Of a DNA stretch of 64,000 nucleotides, positions 52,607 through 60,981 are shown piece by piece (position 1 is the first letter of the stretch; every line of letters starts with the position of its first letter). Location: positions 52,124 through 116,123 of the forward strand of contig NZ_JANZKP010000003.1 in assembly GCF_025642745.1 (NCBI RefSeq), read 5' to 3'. The notes under the pieces were generated by a model. It made no database searches. It was not told the DNA's origin and worked only from the letters and a program-made list of their open reading frames with translations. The translations under genes and the position numbers were made by a program. This DNA is from Cellulomonas sp. RIT-PI-Y. GTDB lineage: Bacteria > Actinomycetota > Actinomycetes > Actinomycetales > Cellulomonadaceae.

Positions 52607-53604
52607 CCGCGGCGGTCCTGGCGGCCCCGGGCGTCCCGCGGACCCGGGTCCTGCGCTGGGGGCCGGCCGGGTACATCGCCGGCCGGGTCCTGCAGGCGGC
52701 CGGGGTGCTGTGGGCGGCGTACACCGTCACCTTCGTCATCCTGTGGCTGCTGCCCAGCGACCCGCTGGCCCTGGTGCTCTCGGCCAACAACGTCGAGCTG
52801 GACTCGCTCACGCCGGCCCAGCTGGCCGAGGCCCAGGCCCGCTACGGCCTGGACCAGCCGGTGCTGACCCAGTACTGGACCATGCTGACGAACGCGCTGC
52901 ACGGGGACCTGGGCACCTCCACCACCAAGGGGGTGCCGGTCACCCAGCTGATCGCCGAGCGTCTGCCGGGCACCCTCCAGCTCTCCGGCCTCGCGATCCT
53001 GCTGGCGCTCGGCGGCGGCGTGCTGGTCGCCTGGCTGGCCGCCTACGTCCGGTGGTCCCCGCTCCGGCTGCTGCTGACCCGGCTGCCGTCCGCGGGGGTG
53101 GCGTTCCCGTCGTTCTGGATCGGTCTGCTGCTGATCCAGGTGTTCGCCTTCGGCCTGGGCTGGCTGCCGTCCACCGGCTCGGCCGGGCCGCAGGCGCTGA
53201 TCCTGCCCGCCGTCACGATGGCGATCCCGACCGGTGCCGCCTTCGCACAGGTGCTGACCCGCAGCCTGACCGACACGCTCGCGGAGCCGTACATCACCAC
53301 CGCCACCGCCACCGGGCTGTCCCGGGCCGCGGTGATCGGACGGCACGCGCTGCGCAATGCCGCCCTGCCCACGCTGACCATCCTCGGCCTGCTGGTCGGG
53401 GGCACGGTCACCGGCGCGATCGTCACCGAGACGGTCTTCGCCCGGCAGGGGGTGGGCACCCTCGCCCAGGAGTCCGTGCTGAACCAGGACGTGCCGGTGG
53501 TGCAGGCCGTGGTCGTGCTGGCCGCCGCCGCCTTCGTGCTGGTGAACCTGCTGGTCGACCTGCTCTACCCGTTGCTCGACCCCCGGATCGCGAGGTCACG
53601 ATGA
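52603..53604 (+). CDS. Opp-type permease (DppB type), sulfur operon
   Basis: A 333-residue permease with YIAGRVLQAAGVLWAAYTV as first helix, LLPSDPLALVL, YGLDQPVLTQYW (about 81-92) and the VETVFARQGVGTLAQES-like C-terminal region. Coupled to its neighbours on both sides. Confidence 0.92.
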   Translation: MTAAVLAAPGVPRTRVLRWGPAGYIAGRVLQAAGVLWAAYTVTFVILWLLPSDPLALVLSANNVELDSLTPAQLAEAQARYGLDQPVLTQYWTMLTNALHGDLGTSTTKGVPVTQLIAERLPGTLQLSGLAILLALGGGVLVAWLAAYVRWSPLRLLLTRLPSAGVAFPSFWIGLLLIQVFAFGLGWLPSTGSAGPQALILPAVTMAIPTGAAFAQVLTRSLTDTLAEPYITTATATGLSRAAVIGRHALRNAALPTLTILGLLVGGTVTGAIVTETVFARQGVGTLAQESVLNQDVPVVQAVVVLAAAAFVLVNLLVDLLYPLLDPRIARSR

Positions 53605-54500
53605 CCACTCTCACCCAGTCCCGGGTCACCGCGGCCGCCCGCGCCGCCGCCCCGGCCCGGACCGCCACCGGCCGCTCCGCCCGGCGCCGCGCCACCGCTC
53701 GGGCCCTGCTCCGGCGACCCGGCTTCCTGATCGCCCTGGCGTTCACCGGCTTCGTGATCCTGTCCGCGCTCGTGCCGGCCTGGTTCACCTCGGCCGACCC
53801 CTACGCCACGGCCCCGGCGGACAAGCTGCTGCCGCCCAGCGCCGCCCACCTGTTCGGCACCGACGAGCTGGGCCGGGACCTGTTCTCCCGGGTGCTGCAC
53901 GGCGGCGCGCTCACCATCCAGGCCACCGCCCTGGCGATCGGCATCGCGCTGGTCGGTGGGCTCGGGCTCGGAGTGCTGAGCGGGTTCGTCGGCGGCTGGG
54001 TGGACGCCCTGGTGATGCGCGCGGTCGACGTGCTGCTGGCCATCCCCGGTCTGCTGCTCGCGCTGGCGATCGTCACCGCGGTCGGCTTCGGCACCGTCCC
54101 GGTCGCCGTGGCGGTCGGCGTCGGGATCATCCCCGGCTTCGCCCGCACCACCCGGGCCGAGGTGCTCCGGGTCAAGACCCTCCCCTACGTGGAGGCCGCC
54201 CGCACCGGCGGCGCTCCCTGGGGCCGGGTGCTGCTGCGGCACGTGCTGCCGAACTCCTGGGGTCCGGTGGCCGTGCTGGCGGTGCTGGACTTCGGCGCCG
54301 CGATCATCGCGGTGGCGGCGCTCTCCTTCCTCGGCTTCGGTGCCGAACCGCCCGCCGCGGAGTGGGGCACGTTGATCTCCGCGGGCCGGAACTACCTGGT
54401 GACGAGCCCGTGGCTGAGCCTGCTGCCCGGCCTGTTCGTCGGCCTGCTGGTCCTGGCACTGAACCACCTGGCCCGTACCGTCGAGGAGGTCGGCCGATGA
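53601..54500 (+). CDS. Opp-type permease (DppC type), sulfur operon
   Basis: A 299-residue permease with an Ala/Arg-rich cytoplasmic tail, HLFGTDELGRDLFSRVLHGG (about 83-102) and the EAA loop VEAARTGGAPWGRVLLRHVLPN. The ATG overlaps the DppB-type stop. Confidence 0.92.
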   Translation: MTTLTQSRVTAAARAAAPARTATGRSARRRATARALLRRPGFLIALAFTGFVILSALVPAWFTSADPYATAPADKLLPPSAAHLFGTDELGRDLFSRVLHGGALTIQATALAIGIALVGGLGLGVLSGFVGGWVDALVMRAVDVLLAIPGLLLALAIVTAVGFGTVPVAVAVGVGIIPGFARTTRAEVLRVKTLPYVEAARTGGAPWGRVLLRHVLPNSWGPVAVLAVLDFGAAIIAVAALSFLGFGAEPPAAEWGTLISAGRNYLVTSPWLSLLPGLFVGLLVLALNHLARTVEEVGR

Positions 54501-56068
54501 CCGCCGTCGCCCAGCTCACCGACCTGGAGGTCACCTACCGGCGCCACGCCCCGGCGGTGCGCGGCGTGTCCCTGAGCATCGCCCCGGGCGAGGTCCTGGC
54601 CGTGGTCGGCGAGTCCGGCTCCGGCAAGACCACCACCGCCTCCGCCCTGCTCGGTCTGCTGCCCGCCGCGGGCCGGATCACCGGCGGCAGGATCGAGGTC
54701 GACGGCCTGGACGTCACCCACGCCGGGGAGCGGGTGCGCCGCGGACTGCGCGGCCGGGTGATCGGCCTGGTCCCGCAGGACCCGATGGTCGGCCTGGACC
54801 CCACCCGCCGGGTGGCGGGTCAGCTCGCCGAGGCGGTCCGGCTGCGAGGGGTGCCGCGTCGCACGGCCCAGGTCGAGGTGCTGCAGCTGCTGCACGAGGC
54901 CGGAGTGGACGACCCTGAGCTACGGGCACGCCAGTACCCGCACGAGCTGTCCGGCGGCCTGCGGCAGCGGGTGCTGATCGCGCTCGCCCTGGCCGGCCGC
55001 CCCCGGCTGGTGGTGGCCGACGAGCCGACCTCGGCTCTGGACGTCACCGTGCAACGCCGGATCCTGGACCACCTGGTCGACCAGGTCCGCACCTCCGGGA
55101 CCGCGCTGCTGATCATCACGCACGACCTGGCGATGGCCGCCGACCGCGCGGACCGGATCGTGGTCATGCAGGACGGCCGGGTGGTCGAGCACGGCCCCAC
55201 CGCCACCGTGGTCGGGCAGCCCCAGGAGGCGTACACCCGACGCCTGATCGCCGCCGCCCCCGGTCTGCGCGGGTTCGAGCCCCGTCCGGACGAGCCGGCC
55301 CCGGACGTCCTCCGGCTGACCGGCGCCACCGTCGACTTCCCCGGTTCCGGCCGGGTGCTGGACGGCGTGGACCTCACCGTGCAGCGCGGTCGCACCCTGG
55401 CCGTGGTGGGCGAGTCGGGCTCGGGGAAGACCACCGCGCTGCGGGTCGCCCTCGGCCTGCAACGGCTCACCGCCGGCCGGATCGAGCTGGACGGCCAGGA
55501 CCTCACCGACGCCGGGTGGAAGCAGTGGCGACCGCTGCGCCGCCGGGTGCAGCTGGTGCACCAGAACCCGTTCGCCGCCCTCGACCCGCGGTTCACCGTG
55601 GCCGAGTCGGTCGCGGAGCCCCTGGTCTCCTTCCGGGTCGGCGACCGGCGGACCCGGGCCACCCGCGCCGCCGAGCTGATCGACCGGGTGGGCCTGCCCG
55701 CCGACACGCTCTCCCGGCTGCCCGCGGAGCTCTCCGGCGGTCAGCGCCAGCGGGTGGCCATCGCCCGGGCCCTGGCCCTGTCCCCGGAGATCCTGCTGCT
55801 GGACGAGCCGGTGTCCGCCCTGGACGTGTCCGTGCAGGCGCAGATCCTCGACCTGCTGGCCGACCTGCAGCGCGAGCTCGGGGTGTCCTACCTGTTCGTC
55901 TCGCACGACCTCGCCGTGGTGGCCCAGGTCGCGCACCGGGTCGCGGTGCTGCACCGCGGACGGCTGGTCGAGTCCGGGGCCACCACCCAGGTCTTCACCG
56001 ACCCCCGGCACGAGCGCACCCGCGAGCTGCTGGACGCGGTGCCGGGCCGATCGGCGGTGGCCCGATGA
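54497..56068 (+). CDS. Opp-type fused dual ATPase, sulfur operon
   Basis: A 523-residue protein with two ABC domains: GESGSGKTT (about 38-46), LSGGLRQRV and ADEPTSALDV in the first; GESGSGKTT, LSGGQRQRV and LDEPVSALDV in the second. It completes a full importer with the three genes before it. It is a paralogue of the protein encoded at 39617-41182 on the other strand. Confidence 0.93.
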   Translation: MTAVAQLTDLEVTYRRHAPAVRGVSLSIAPGEVLAVVGESGSGKTTTASALLGLLPAAGRITGGRIEVDGLDVTHAGERVRRGLRGRVIGLVPQDPMVGLDPTRRVAGQLAEAVRLRGVPRRTAQVEVLQLLHEAGVDDPELRARQYPHELSGGLRQRVLIALALAGRPRLVVADEPTSALDVTVQRRILDHLVDQVRTSGTALLIITHDLAMAADRADRIVVMQDGRVVEHGPTATVVGQPQEAYTRRLIAAAPGLRGFEPRPDEPAPDVLRLTGATVDFPGSGRVLDGVDLTVQRGRTLAVVGESGSGKTTALRVALGLQRLTAGRIELDGQDLTDAGWKQWRPLRRRVQLVHQNPFAALDPRFTVAESVAEPLVSFRVGDRRTRATRAAELIDRVGLPADTLSRLPAELSGGQRQRVAIARALALSPEILLLDEPVSALDVSVQAQILDLLADLQRELGVSYLFVSHDLAVVAQVAHRVAVLHRGRLVESGATTQVFTDPRHERTRELLDAVPGRSAVAR

Positions 56069-56931
56069 CCGCCGCCCTGGACCTGGTCCAGCTCCGGTCG
56101 TTCGTGGCCATCGCGGACTGCGGGGGCTTCGGGCGCGCCGCCGTCGCCCTGCACCTGAGCCAGCCCACCGTCAGCCAGCACGTGCGCAGCCTGGAGCGCC
56201 GGCTGCACACCCCGCTGGTCGAGCGGCACGGGCGCGGCACCCGGTTCACCCCGGCCGGGGAGCGCCTGCTGGCCGAGGCCCGCCGGATCCTCGCGGTGCA
56301 CGACGACGCGCTGGCCCGGTTGGACGCGGCCGGTCGGCGCACCGTGGTGATCGGCTCCACCGAGACCGCCGCCGACCAGGTGCTGCCCGGTCTGCTCACC
56401 GCGCTGCGCGACGCCTACCCGGGGCGACCGGTGCAGTTCAGCATCGACCGCTCCACCCAGATGACCGAGGCGATCGACCGCGGCACGATCGACGTCGCGG
56501 TGCTGCTCGCGCTCGGACCGGAGACCCCGGGACGCCCGGTGGGCACCCTGCCGCTGCGCTGGTTCGCCCACCCGGGTCTGGAGCTGACCGACACGATCCC
56601 GCTGGTCGCGTACTCGGAGCCCTGCGGCATGCGCCGCCGGGCGATGTCCGAGCTGGGCGAGGCCGGACGGGTGGTCCACCTGGCGGCCGAGTCCACCAGC
56701 CTCGAGGGCGTGATCGCCGCCGCCCGGGCCGGACTCGGCGTCGCCGTGCTGCCCAGTGCGGGTGCGGTCCCGGACGGCCTGGTCGAGCGCACCGACCTGC
56801 CCCCGCTGGGTGTCGCCTCCATCCACCTGGCCGTCCGGCGCGGGCTGGACGTCGACCTGGAGGCGGCCGCGCTGGGCGCCCTCGAACTGTTCTTCACCAC
56901 CCTCACCAGGAGCACCGTCCATGAGCACTGA
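56065..56931 (+). CDS. LysR-family regulator in the sulfur operon
   Basis: A 288-residue regulator with the standard N-terminal helix-turn-helix LRSFVAIADCGGFGRAAVALH and LSQPTVSQHVRSLERRL. The effector domain begins VVIGSTETAADQVLPGLL. CysB/Cbl-type LysR proteins control sulfur genes in proteobacteria; here its place inside the operon suggests autoregulation by the pathway's substrate (inference). ATGA overlap with the ATPase gene. Confidence 0.92.
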   Translation: MTAALDLVQLRSFVAIADCGGFGRAAVALHLSQPTVSQHVRSLERRLHTPLVERHGRGTRFTPAGERLLAEARRILAVHDDALARLDAAGRRTVVIGSTETAADQVLPGLLTALRDAYPGRPVQFSIDRSTQMTEAIDRGTIDVAVLLALGPETPGRPVGTLPLRWFAHPGLELTDTIPLVAYSEPCGMRRRAMSELGEAGRVVHLAAESTSLEGVIAAARAGLGVAVLPSAGAVPDGLVERTDLPPLGVASIHLAVRRGLDVDLEAAALGALELFFTTLTRSTVHEH

Positions 56932-57760
56932 CCACCTGATCGACGCCCCGGAGCTGGCCGCCCTGCTCGGCTCCGGCGCCCCGGTCCGCCTGCTCGACGT
57001 CCGCTGGACGCTGCCGGTGCCGGACGGCCGCCCGGCCTACCGCGCGGGGCACCTGCCGGGCGCGGTCTACGTCGACCTGGACACCGAGCTGGCCGCCCCG
57101 CCGTCCCGTGCCGGCCGTCATCCGCTGCCGGCCGTCGCGGACCTGCAGTCCGCCGCCCGGGGCTGGGGCCTGCGCACCGGCGACACGGTGGTGGTCTACG
57201 ACGACAACGCGGGGCAGTCCGCCGCCCGGGCGTGGTGGCTGCTGCGCTGGGCCGGACTCACCGATGTCCGGCTGCTCGACGGCGGCCTGTCCGCCTGGGC
57301 CGCCGCCGGTCTGCCGCTGGAGCAGGACACGCCGGCGGTCGACCCGGGCGACGTCACCCTCGCCCCGGGCCACCTGCCCACCCTGGACGCCGACGGCGCC
57401 GCCGCCGCCGATCTGCTGCTGGACGCGCGCGCCGCCGAGCGCTACCGCGGCGAGGTCGAGCCGATCGATCCGCGTCCCGGTCACATCCCCGGCGCGGTCA
57501 GCGCCCCCACCGCGCAGAACGTCGGCGCCGACGGCCGGTTCCGGCCCGCCGCCGAGCTGACCGAGCGCTTCACCGCACTGGGCGCCCGACCGGGTGCGCC
57601 GGTCGGCGTCTACTGCGGCTCCGGTGTCACCGCCGCGCACCAGGCACTCGCCCTGACCCTCGCCGGGCTGGACCCGGTGCTCTACCCCGGATCGTGGTCC
57701 GAATGGTCCGCCGATCCCACCCGTCCCGCCGCACTCGCCGCCGAGGAGGCCGCCCGATGA
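56921..57760 (+). CDS. Thiosulfate/mercaptopyruvate-type sulfurtransferase
   Basis: A 279-residue tandem rhodanese. The N-terminal inactive domain has LLDVRWTLP and AYRAGHLPGAVYVDLD (about 39-54). The C-terminal domain has the active cysteine C232 in YCGSGVTAAH. It would move sulfane sulfur released by the oxygenases to an acceptor. AGGAG precedes the ATG. The start overlaps the LysR gene by 11 bases. Confidence 0.93.
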   Translation: MSTDHLIDAPELAALLGSGAPVRLLDVRWTLPVPDGRPAYRAGHLPGAVYVDLDTELAAPPSRAGRHPLPAVADLQSAARGWGLRTGDTVVVYDDNAGQSAARAWWLLRWAGLTDVRLLDGGLSAWAAAGLPLEQDTPAVDPGDVTLAPGHLPTLDADGAAAADLLLDARAAERYRGEVEPIDPRPGHIPGAVSAPTAQNVGADGRFRPAAELTERFTALGARPGAPVGVYCGSGVTAAHQALALTLAGLDPVLYPGSWSEWSADPTRPAALAAEEAAR

Positions 57761-58476
57761 CCGTCACCCAGCCCAGCACCACCGCCGCCACCCGCACCTG
57801 GTCCGAGCCGGAGCACCTCGCACCGCGCGGCACCCTGGTCCTGCTGGTCGGCCGCGGTGAGACGCCCGAGGTCTACCAGCGGTTCGGCAGCCGGATCGCG
57901 GCGGACGCGTACCGGGTGATCGCGGTCGACGACGACCCCGCGGCGCCCGCCACCGCCGCGGCCCTGCTCGCCGACGACACGCTGCCCGGCCCGCACGTCC
58001 TGATCGGCTCGGACGCCGGGGCGCTCACCGCCGTGCAGCTGGTCCGCGACGGCGCCCGCCCGGACGCCGTCGTGCTGGCCGGCCTGCCGGTCCGCCCGGG
58101 TCCGCTCGGTCAGGCCTGGGGCGGCAGCTGGGAGTCCGAGGTCGCCGCGCGCACCGCCTGCCCGAACCACCGTGCGGTGCTGGCCCGCTCCGCCCGCGGC
58201 GGGATCGCCGAGGCGCTGCGCACCGCCCTGCCGATCGCGCCGGTCGCCCCCGGCACGCTCGGTGTCCCGACCCTGGCCCTGCACGGCGCCGCCGACCCGA
58301 TCAGCCCCGCGCCGGAGGCCGTGCCGGTGCTGACCGAGCTCGGCGCGGAGGTCTCCCTGGTCGCCGACGGCCTGCACGACGTGCTCAACGACGTCCAGCA
58401 CCGCTCGGTCGCCGCCACCGTCGTCCTGTTCCTGGAGCGCCTGCGTGCCGGCGGCGTGATCGTGAGCCCGGCATGA
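57757..58476 (+). CDS. Alpha/beta hydrolase
   Basis: A 239-residue alpha/beta-hydrolase-like protein. The nucleophile elbow is GSDAG (about 88-92), a variant of GxSxG. LALHGAADPIS supplies the acid and DGLHDVLND the histidine. It could deacylate or deesterify the imported sulfur compound (inference). It is ATGA-coupled on both sides. Confidence 0.82.
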   Translation: MTVTQPSTTAATRTWSEPEHLAPRGTLVLLVGRGETPEVYQRFGSRIAADAYRVIAVDDDPAAPATAAALLADDTLPGPHVLIGSDAGALTAVQLVRDGARPDAVVLAGLPVRPGPLGQAWGGSWESEVAARTACPNHRAVLARSARGGIAEALRTALPIAPVAPGTLGVPTLALHGAADPISPAPEAVPVLTELGAEVSLVADGLHDVLNDVQHRSVAATVVLFLERLRAGGVIVSPA

Positions 58477-59795
58477 CCGCCCTGGACGTCCTCGCCCCCA
58501 CCGACCGGTCCGCGGCCGCCCGCGAGTCCGCCCGGGCCGACCGCTCCGGCTGGTCGGTCGGCGACCCCCCGGACGCCGTGGTCCGCCCGACCACCGTCGC
58601 CGAGGTCCAGGCCGTGGTCCGCTGGGCCGCCGACCACCAGGTGCCCCTGGTCCCCCGTGGCGCGGGCACCGGTCTGACCGGGGGCGCGTCGGCCACCGCC
58701 GGTCAGGTCGTCCTGGACCTGTCCGCCCTGGACGCCATCGAGTCCGTCGACCCGGACGCCCGGATCGCCGTGGTCCAGCCCGGGGTGATCGTCGCCGACC
58801 TGGACCGGGCGGCCGCGGCGCACGGTCTGCGCTACGCCCCGGACCCGGGCAGCGTCGCCATCGCCAGCATCGGCGGCACCATCGCCACCAACGCGGGCGG
58901 TCTGCGCTGCGCCCGGCACGGCGGCACCCGGGAGGCGGTGGTCGGCCTGGACGTCGTGCTGGCCGACGGATCCCTGCTGCGCACCGGCACCTCGGGCCCG
59001 CGCAGCGTCACCGGCTACGACCTCACCTCGCTGTTCGTCGGCTCGGAGGGCACCCTCGGCATCGTGGTCCGCGCCACCGTCCGGCTCCAGCCGCAGCCGG
59101 TCGCGACCGCCACCGTGGCCGCCCTGTTCGCGGACGTCGCCGCCGCGGCCCGCGCAGTCCGCACCGTGACCGCCGCCGGGCCGGTGCCGCCGACGCTGGA
59201 ACTCCTCGATCACGCCACCCTCGCCGCCGTCGACCCGGTGCTGGCCGCCGACGGGGGCGCCTTCCTCCTGGTGCAGACCGAGGGACCGGGGGCCCTGGCC
59301 GAGGCCACCGACCTGGCCGGGCTGCTGCGCGGCACCGCGCTGCGGGTGGACGTGACCGACGACCCGGCCCGCTCCGAGCGCCTGATCGAGACCCGCCGCG
59401 GCGCACTGCCCGCCGTGCAGCGCCTCGGCCGGGTGCTGATCGAGGACGTGTCGGTCCCGCGCACCGCGCTGGCCGAGGCGCTGACCGGCATCGCCGCGAT
59501 CTCCGACGCCACCGGGGTCCGGGTCTTCACCTTCGCGCACGCCGGCGAGGGCGTCATCCACCCCCTGGTCCTCACCGACGACGGCGAGGTCACGCCCCGG
59601 GTGCAGGAGGCCGTCGACGCCGTCGTCGCCCTCGCGCTGCGCCTCGGCGGCACGCTGACCGGCGAGCACGGCATCGGCGCGCTCAAGCGCCGCTGGCTGT
59701 CCGACGAGCTCGACCCGGTCGCCCGCACCACCCTGCACCGGATCAAGGACGCACTCGACCCGGCCGGGGTGCTGAACCCCGGCAAGGCGATCTGA
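58473..59795 (+). CDS. GlcD-like FAD-linked oxidase
   Basis: A 440-residue FAD oxidase of the glycolate/lactate dehydrogenase type. The PCMH domain has VPRGAGTGLTGGA (about 61-73) and GGTIATNAGGLRCARHGGTRE; the C-terminal cap ends in GEHGIGALKR and DPAGVLNPGKAI. It would oxidise a 2-hydroxy acid, perhaps the carbon remnant left after C-S cleavage (inference). Confidence 0.9.
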   Translation: MTALDVLAPTDRSAAARESARADRSGWSVGDPPDAVVRPTTVAEVQAVVRWAADHQVPLVPRGAGTGLTGGASATAGQVVLDLSALDAIESVDPDARIAVVQPGVIVADLDRAAAAHGLRYAPDPGSVAIASIGGTIATNAGGLRCARHGGTREAVVGLDVVLADGSLLRTGTSGPRSVTGYDLTSLFVGSEGTLGIVVRATVRLQPQPVATATVAALFADVAAAARAVRTVTAAGPVPPTLELLDHATLAAVDPVLAADGGAFLLVQTEGPGALAEATDLAGLLRGTALRVDVTDDPARSERLIETRRGALPAVQRLGRVLIEDVSVPRTALAEALTGIAAISDATGVRVFTFAHAGEGVIHPLVLTDDGEVTPRVQEAVDAVVALALRLGGTLTGEHGIGALKRRWLSDELDPVARTTLHRIKDALDPAGVLNPGKAI

Positions 59796-59804
59796 GAGGA
59801 CCCC

Positions 59805-60353
59805 ATGACTATCCCGTCCACCCTGCTCACCGGCGGCCGACAGGTCGTCGCCCTCACCGGCAATCCCCGCCCCGGCTCCCGGACCGCCGCCGCCGCCCAG
59901 GCCACCGCCGCCTACCTCGGGACCGCGCTCGACCTGTCCCCGGCGGATCCGATCGACCTGTCCGATCTCGCCCCGGAGCTGCTGGCCCCGGAGCACCCCC
60001 GCGCGGACCGCGCGCTGACCGCGGCCGCCCACGCCGCGGTCCTGGTGGTCGCGACCCCGGTGCACAAGGCGTCCTTCACCGGCCTGCTCAAGGCGTTCCT
60101 CGACCTGTACGGCCCGCGTGGGCTGGCCGGTGTCGTCGCGGTCCCGCTGGTGATCCCCGGCGACCCCGCGCACGCCCTGGTCGGCGAGCACCACCTGCGA
60201 CCCGTCCTGGTCGAGCTCGGCGCCGTCCTGCCCACCCGCTCCCTGGTGATCACCGCCGGGCAGCTGACCGCACTCGACGACCACCTGGACGCCTGGTGGT
60301 CCACCGAGGGCCCGGCCCTGCGCCGCGCCGTCCCCCTGGAGGTGACCCGATGA
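59805..60353 (+). CDS. NADPH-dependent FMN reductase (SsuE-like)
   Basis: A 182-residue flavodoxin-like reductase: ALTGNPRPGSRTAAAAQA (phosphate loop), TPVHKASFTGLLKAFLDLYG (about 84-103). It matches SsuE in length and motifs and should supply FMNH2 to the SsuD-like oxygenase. GAGAGGA precedes the ATG. Confidence 0.92.
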   Translation: MTIPSTLLTGGRQVVALTGNPRPGSRTAAAAQATAAYLGTALDLSPADPIDLSDLAPELLAPEHPRADRALTAAAHAAVLVVATPVHKASFTGLLKAFLDLYGPRGLAGVVAVPLVIPGDPAHALVGEHHLRPVLVELGAVLPTRSLVITAGQLTALDDHLDAWWSTEGPALRRAVPLEVTR

Positions 60354-60877
60354 CCACGCTGCACCAGCTGGAGGCCGATCTGAGAGAGCAGGACGAGCCG
60401 CAGCTCACGCCCGAGCAGTACAAGTCGGTGTTCCGGCAGCACGCCGCCGGGGTCGCCGTGGTCACCCTGCTCGGCGACGACGGCCCGGTCGGCTTCACCG
60501 CCACCTCGGTGATCTCGGTCTCCGCCGACCCGCCGCTGCTGGCGTTCTCCATCGACTCCGGGTCCTCGTCCTGGCCCGCACTGTCCCGGGCCCGCACCCT
60601 GGTGGTCGGCTTCCTCGCCAACGACCAGGCCGAGCTGTCCGGCCGGTTCGCCGCCCGGGGCGTCGACCGCTTCGCCGCCGGCGGCTGGTCCTCGCTGGAC
60701 ACCGGCGAGCCCGTGCTGGACGGCGTGCAGTCCTGGGTCCGCGGCCGGGTGGTGCAGCGCACCCCGGTGGGCACGAGCTACCTGGTGTCGGTGCGCGCGC
60801 TCTCCCACGCCGCCCGGCCGGAGGCGGAGCCGCTGGTCTACCGGGACCGGGCCTACTACGGGCTGACCGCCCTGTGA
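60350..60877 (+). CDS. Flavin reductase domain protein
   Basis: A 175-residue protein of the HpaC/DszD-type flavin reductase family: FRQHAAGVAVVTLLGDDGPVG (about 28-48, in two pieces), GFTATSVISVSADPPLLAFS and a C-terminal RDRAYYGL. With the SsuE-like enzyme it gives the operon two flavin reductases for its two monooxygenases. Last gene of the operon; coupled as ATGA. Confidence 0.9.
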   Translation: MTTLHQLEADLREQDEPQLTPEQYKSVFRQHAAGVAVVTLLGDDGPVGFTATSVISVSADPPLLAFSIDSGSSSWPALSRARTLVVGFLANDQAELSGRFAARGVDRFAAGGWSSLDTGEPVLDGVQSWVRGRVVQRTPVGTSYLVSVRALSHAARPEAEPLVYRDRAYYGLTAL

Positions 60878-60889
60878 CCCTCCATCACT

Positions 60890-60920
60890 GTTCGGAATGA
60901 TTCTCATTACATGCTAAGTT
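60890..60920 (+). promoter_or_regulatory. Zur-like box and promoter of aztD
   Basis: AATGA-TTC-TCATT (60896-60908) is a perfect inverted repeat of the Fur/Zur type. It lies between a GTTCGG -35-like hexamer (60890-60895) and TAAGTT (60915-60920, spacer 19), where a repressor would block the polymerase. Confidence 0.6.
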
Positions 60921-60981
60921 CCTTCCCACCACACAGCCACCTCTGGGAAGGAGTCGGCGCGGCCCGCCCGCGCCCACCACC

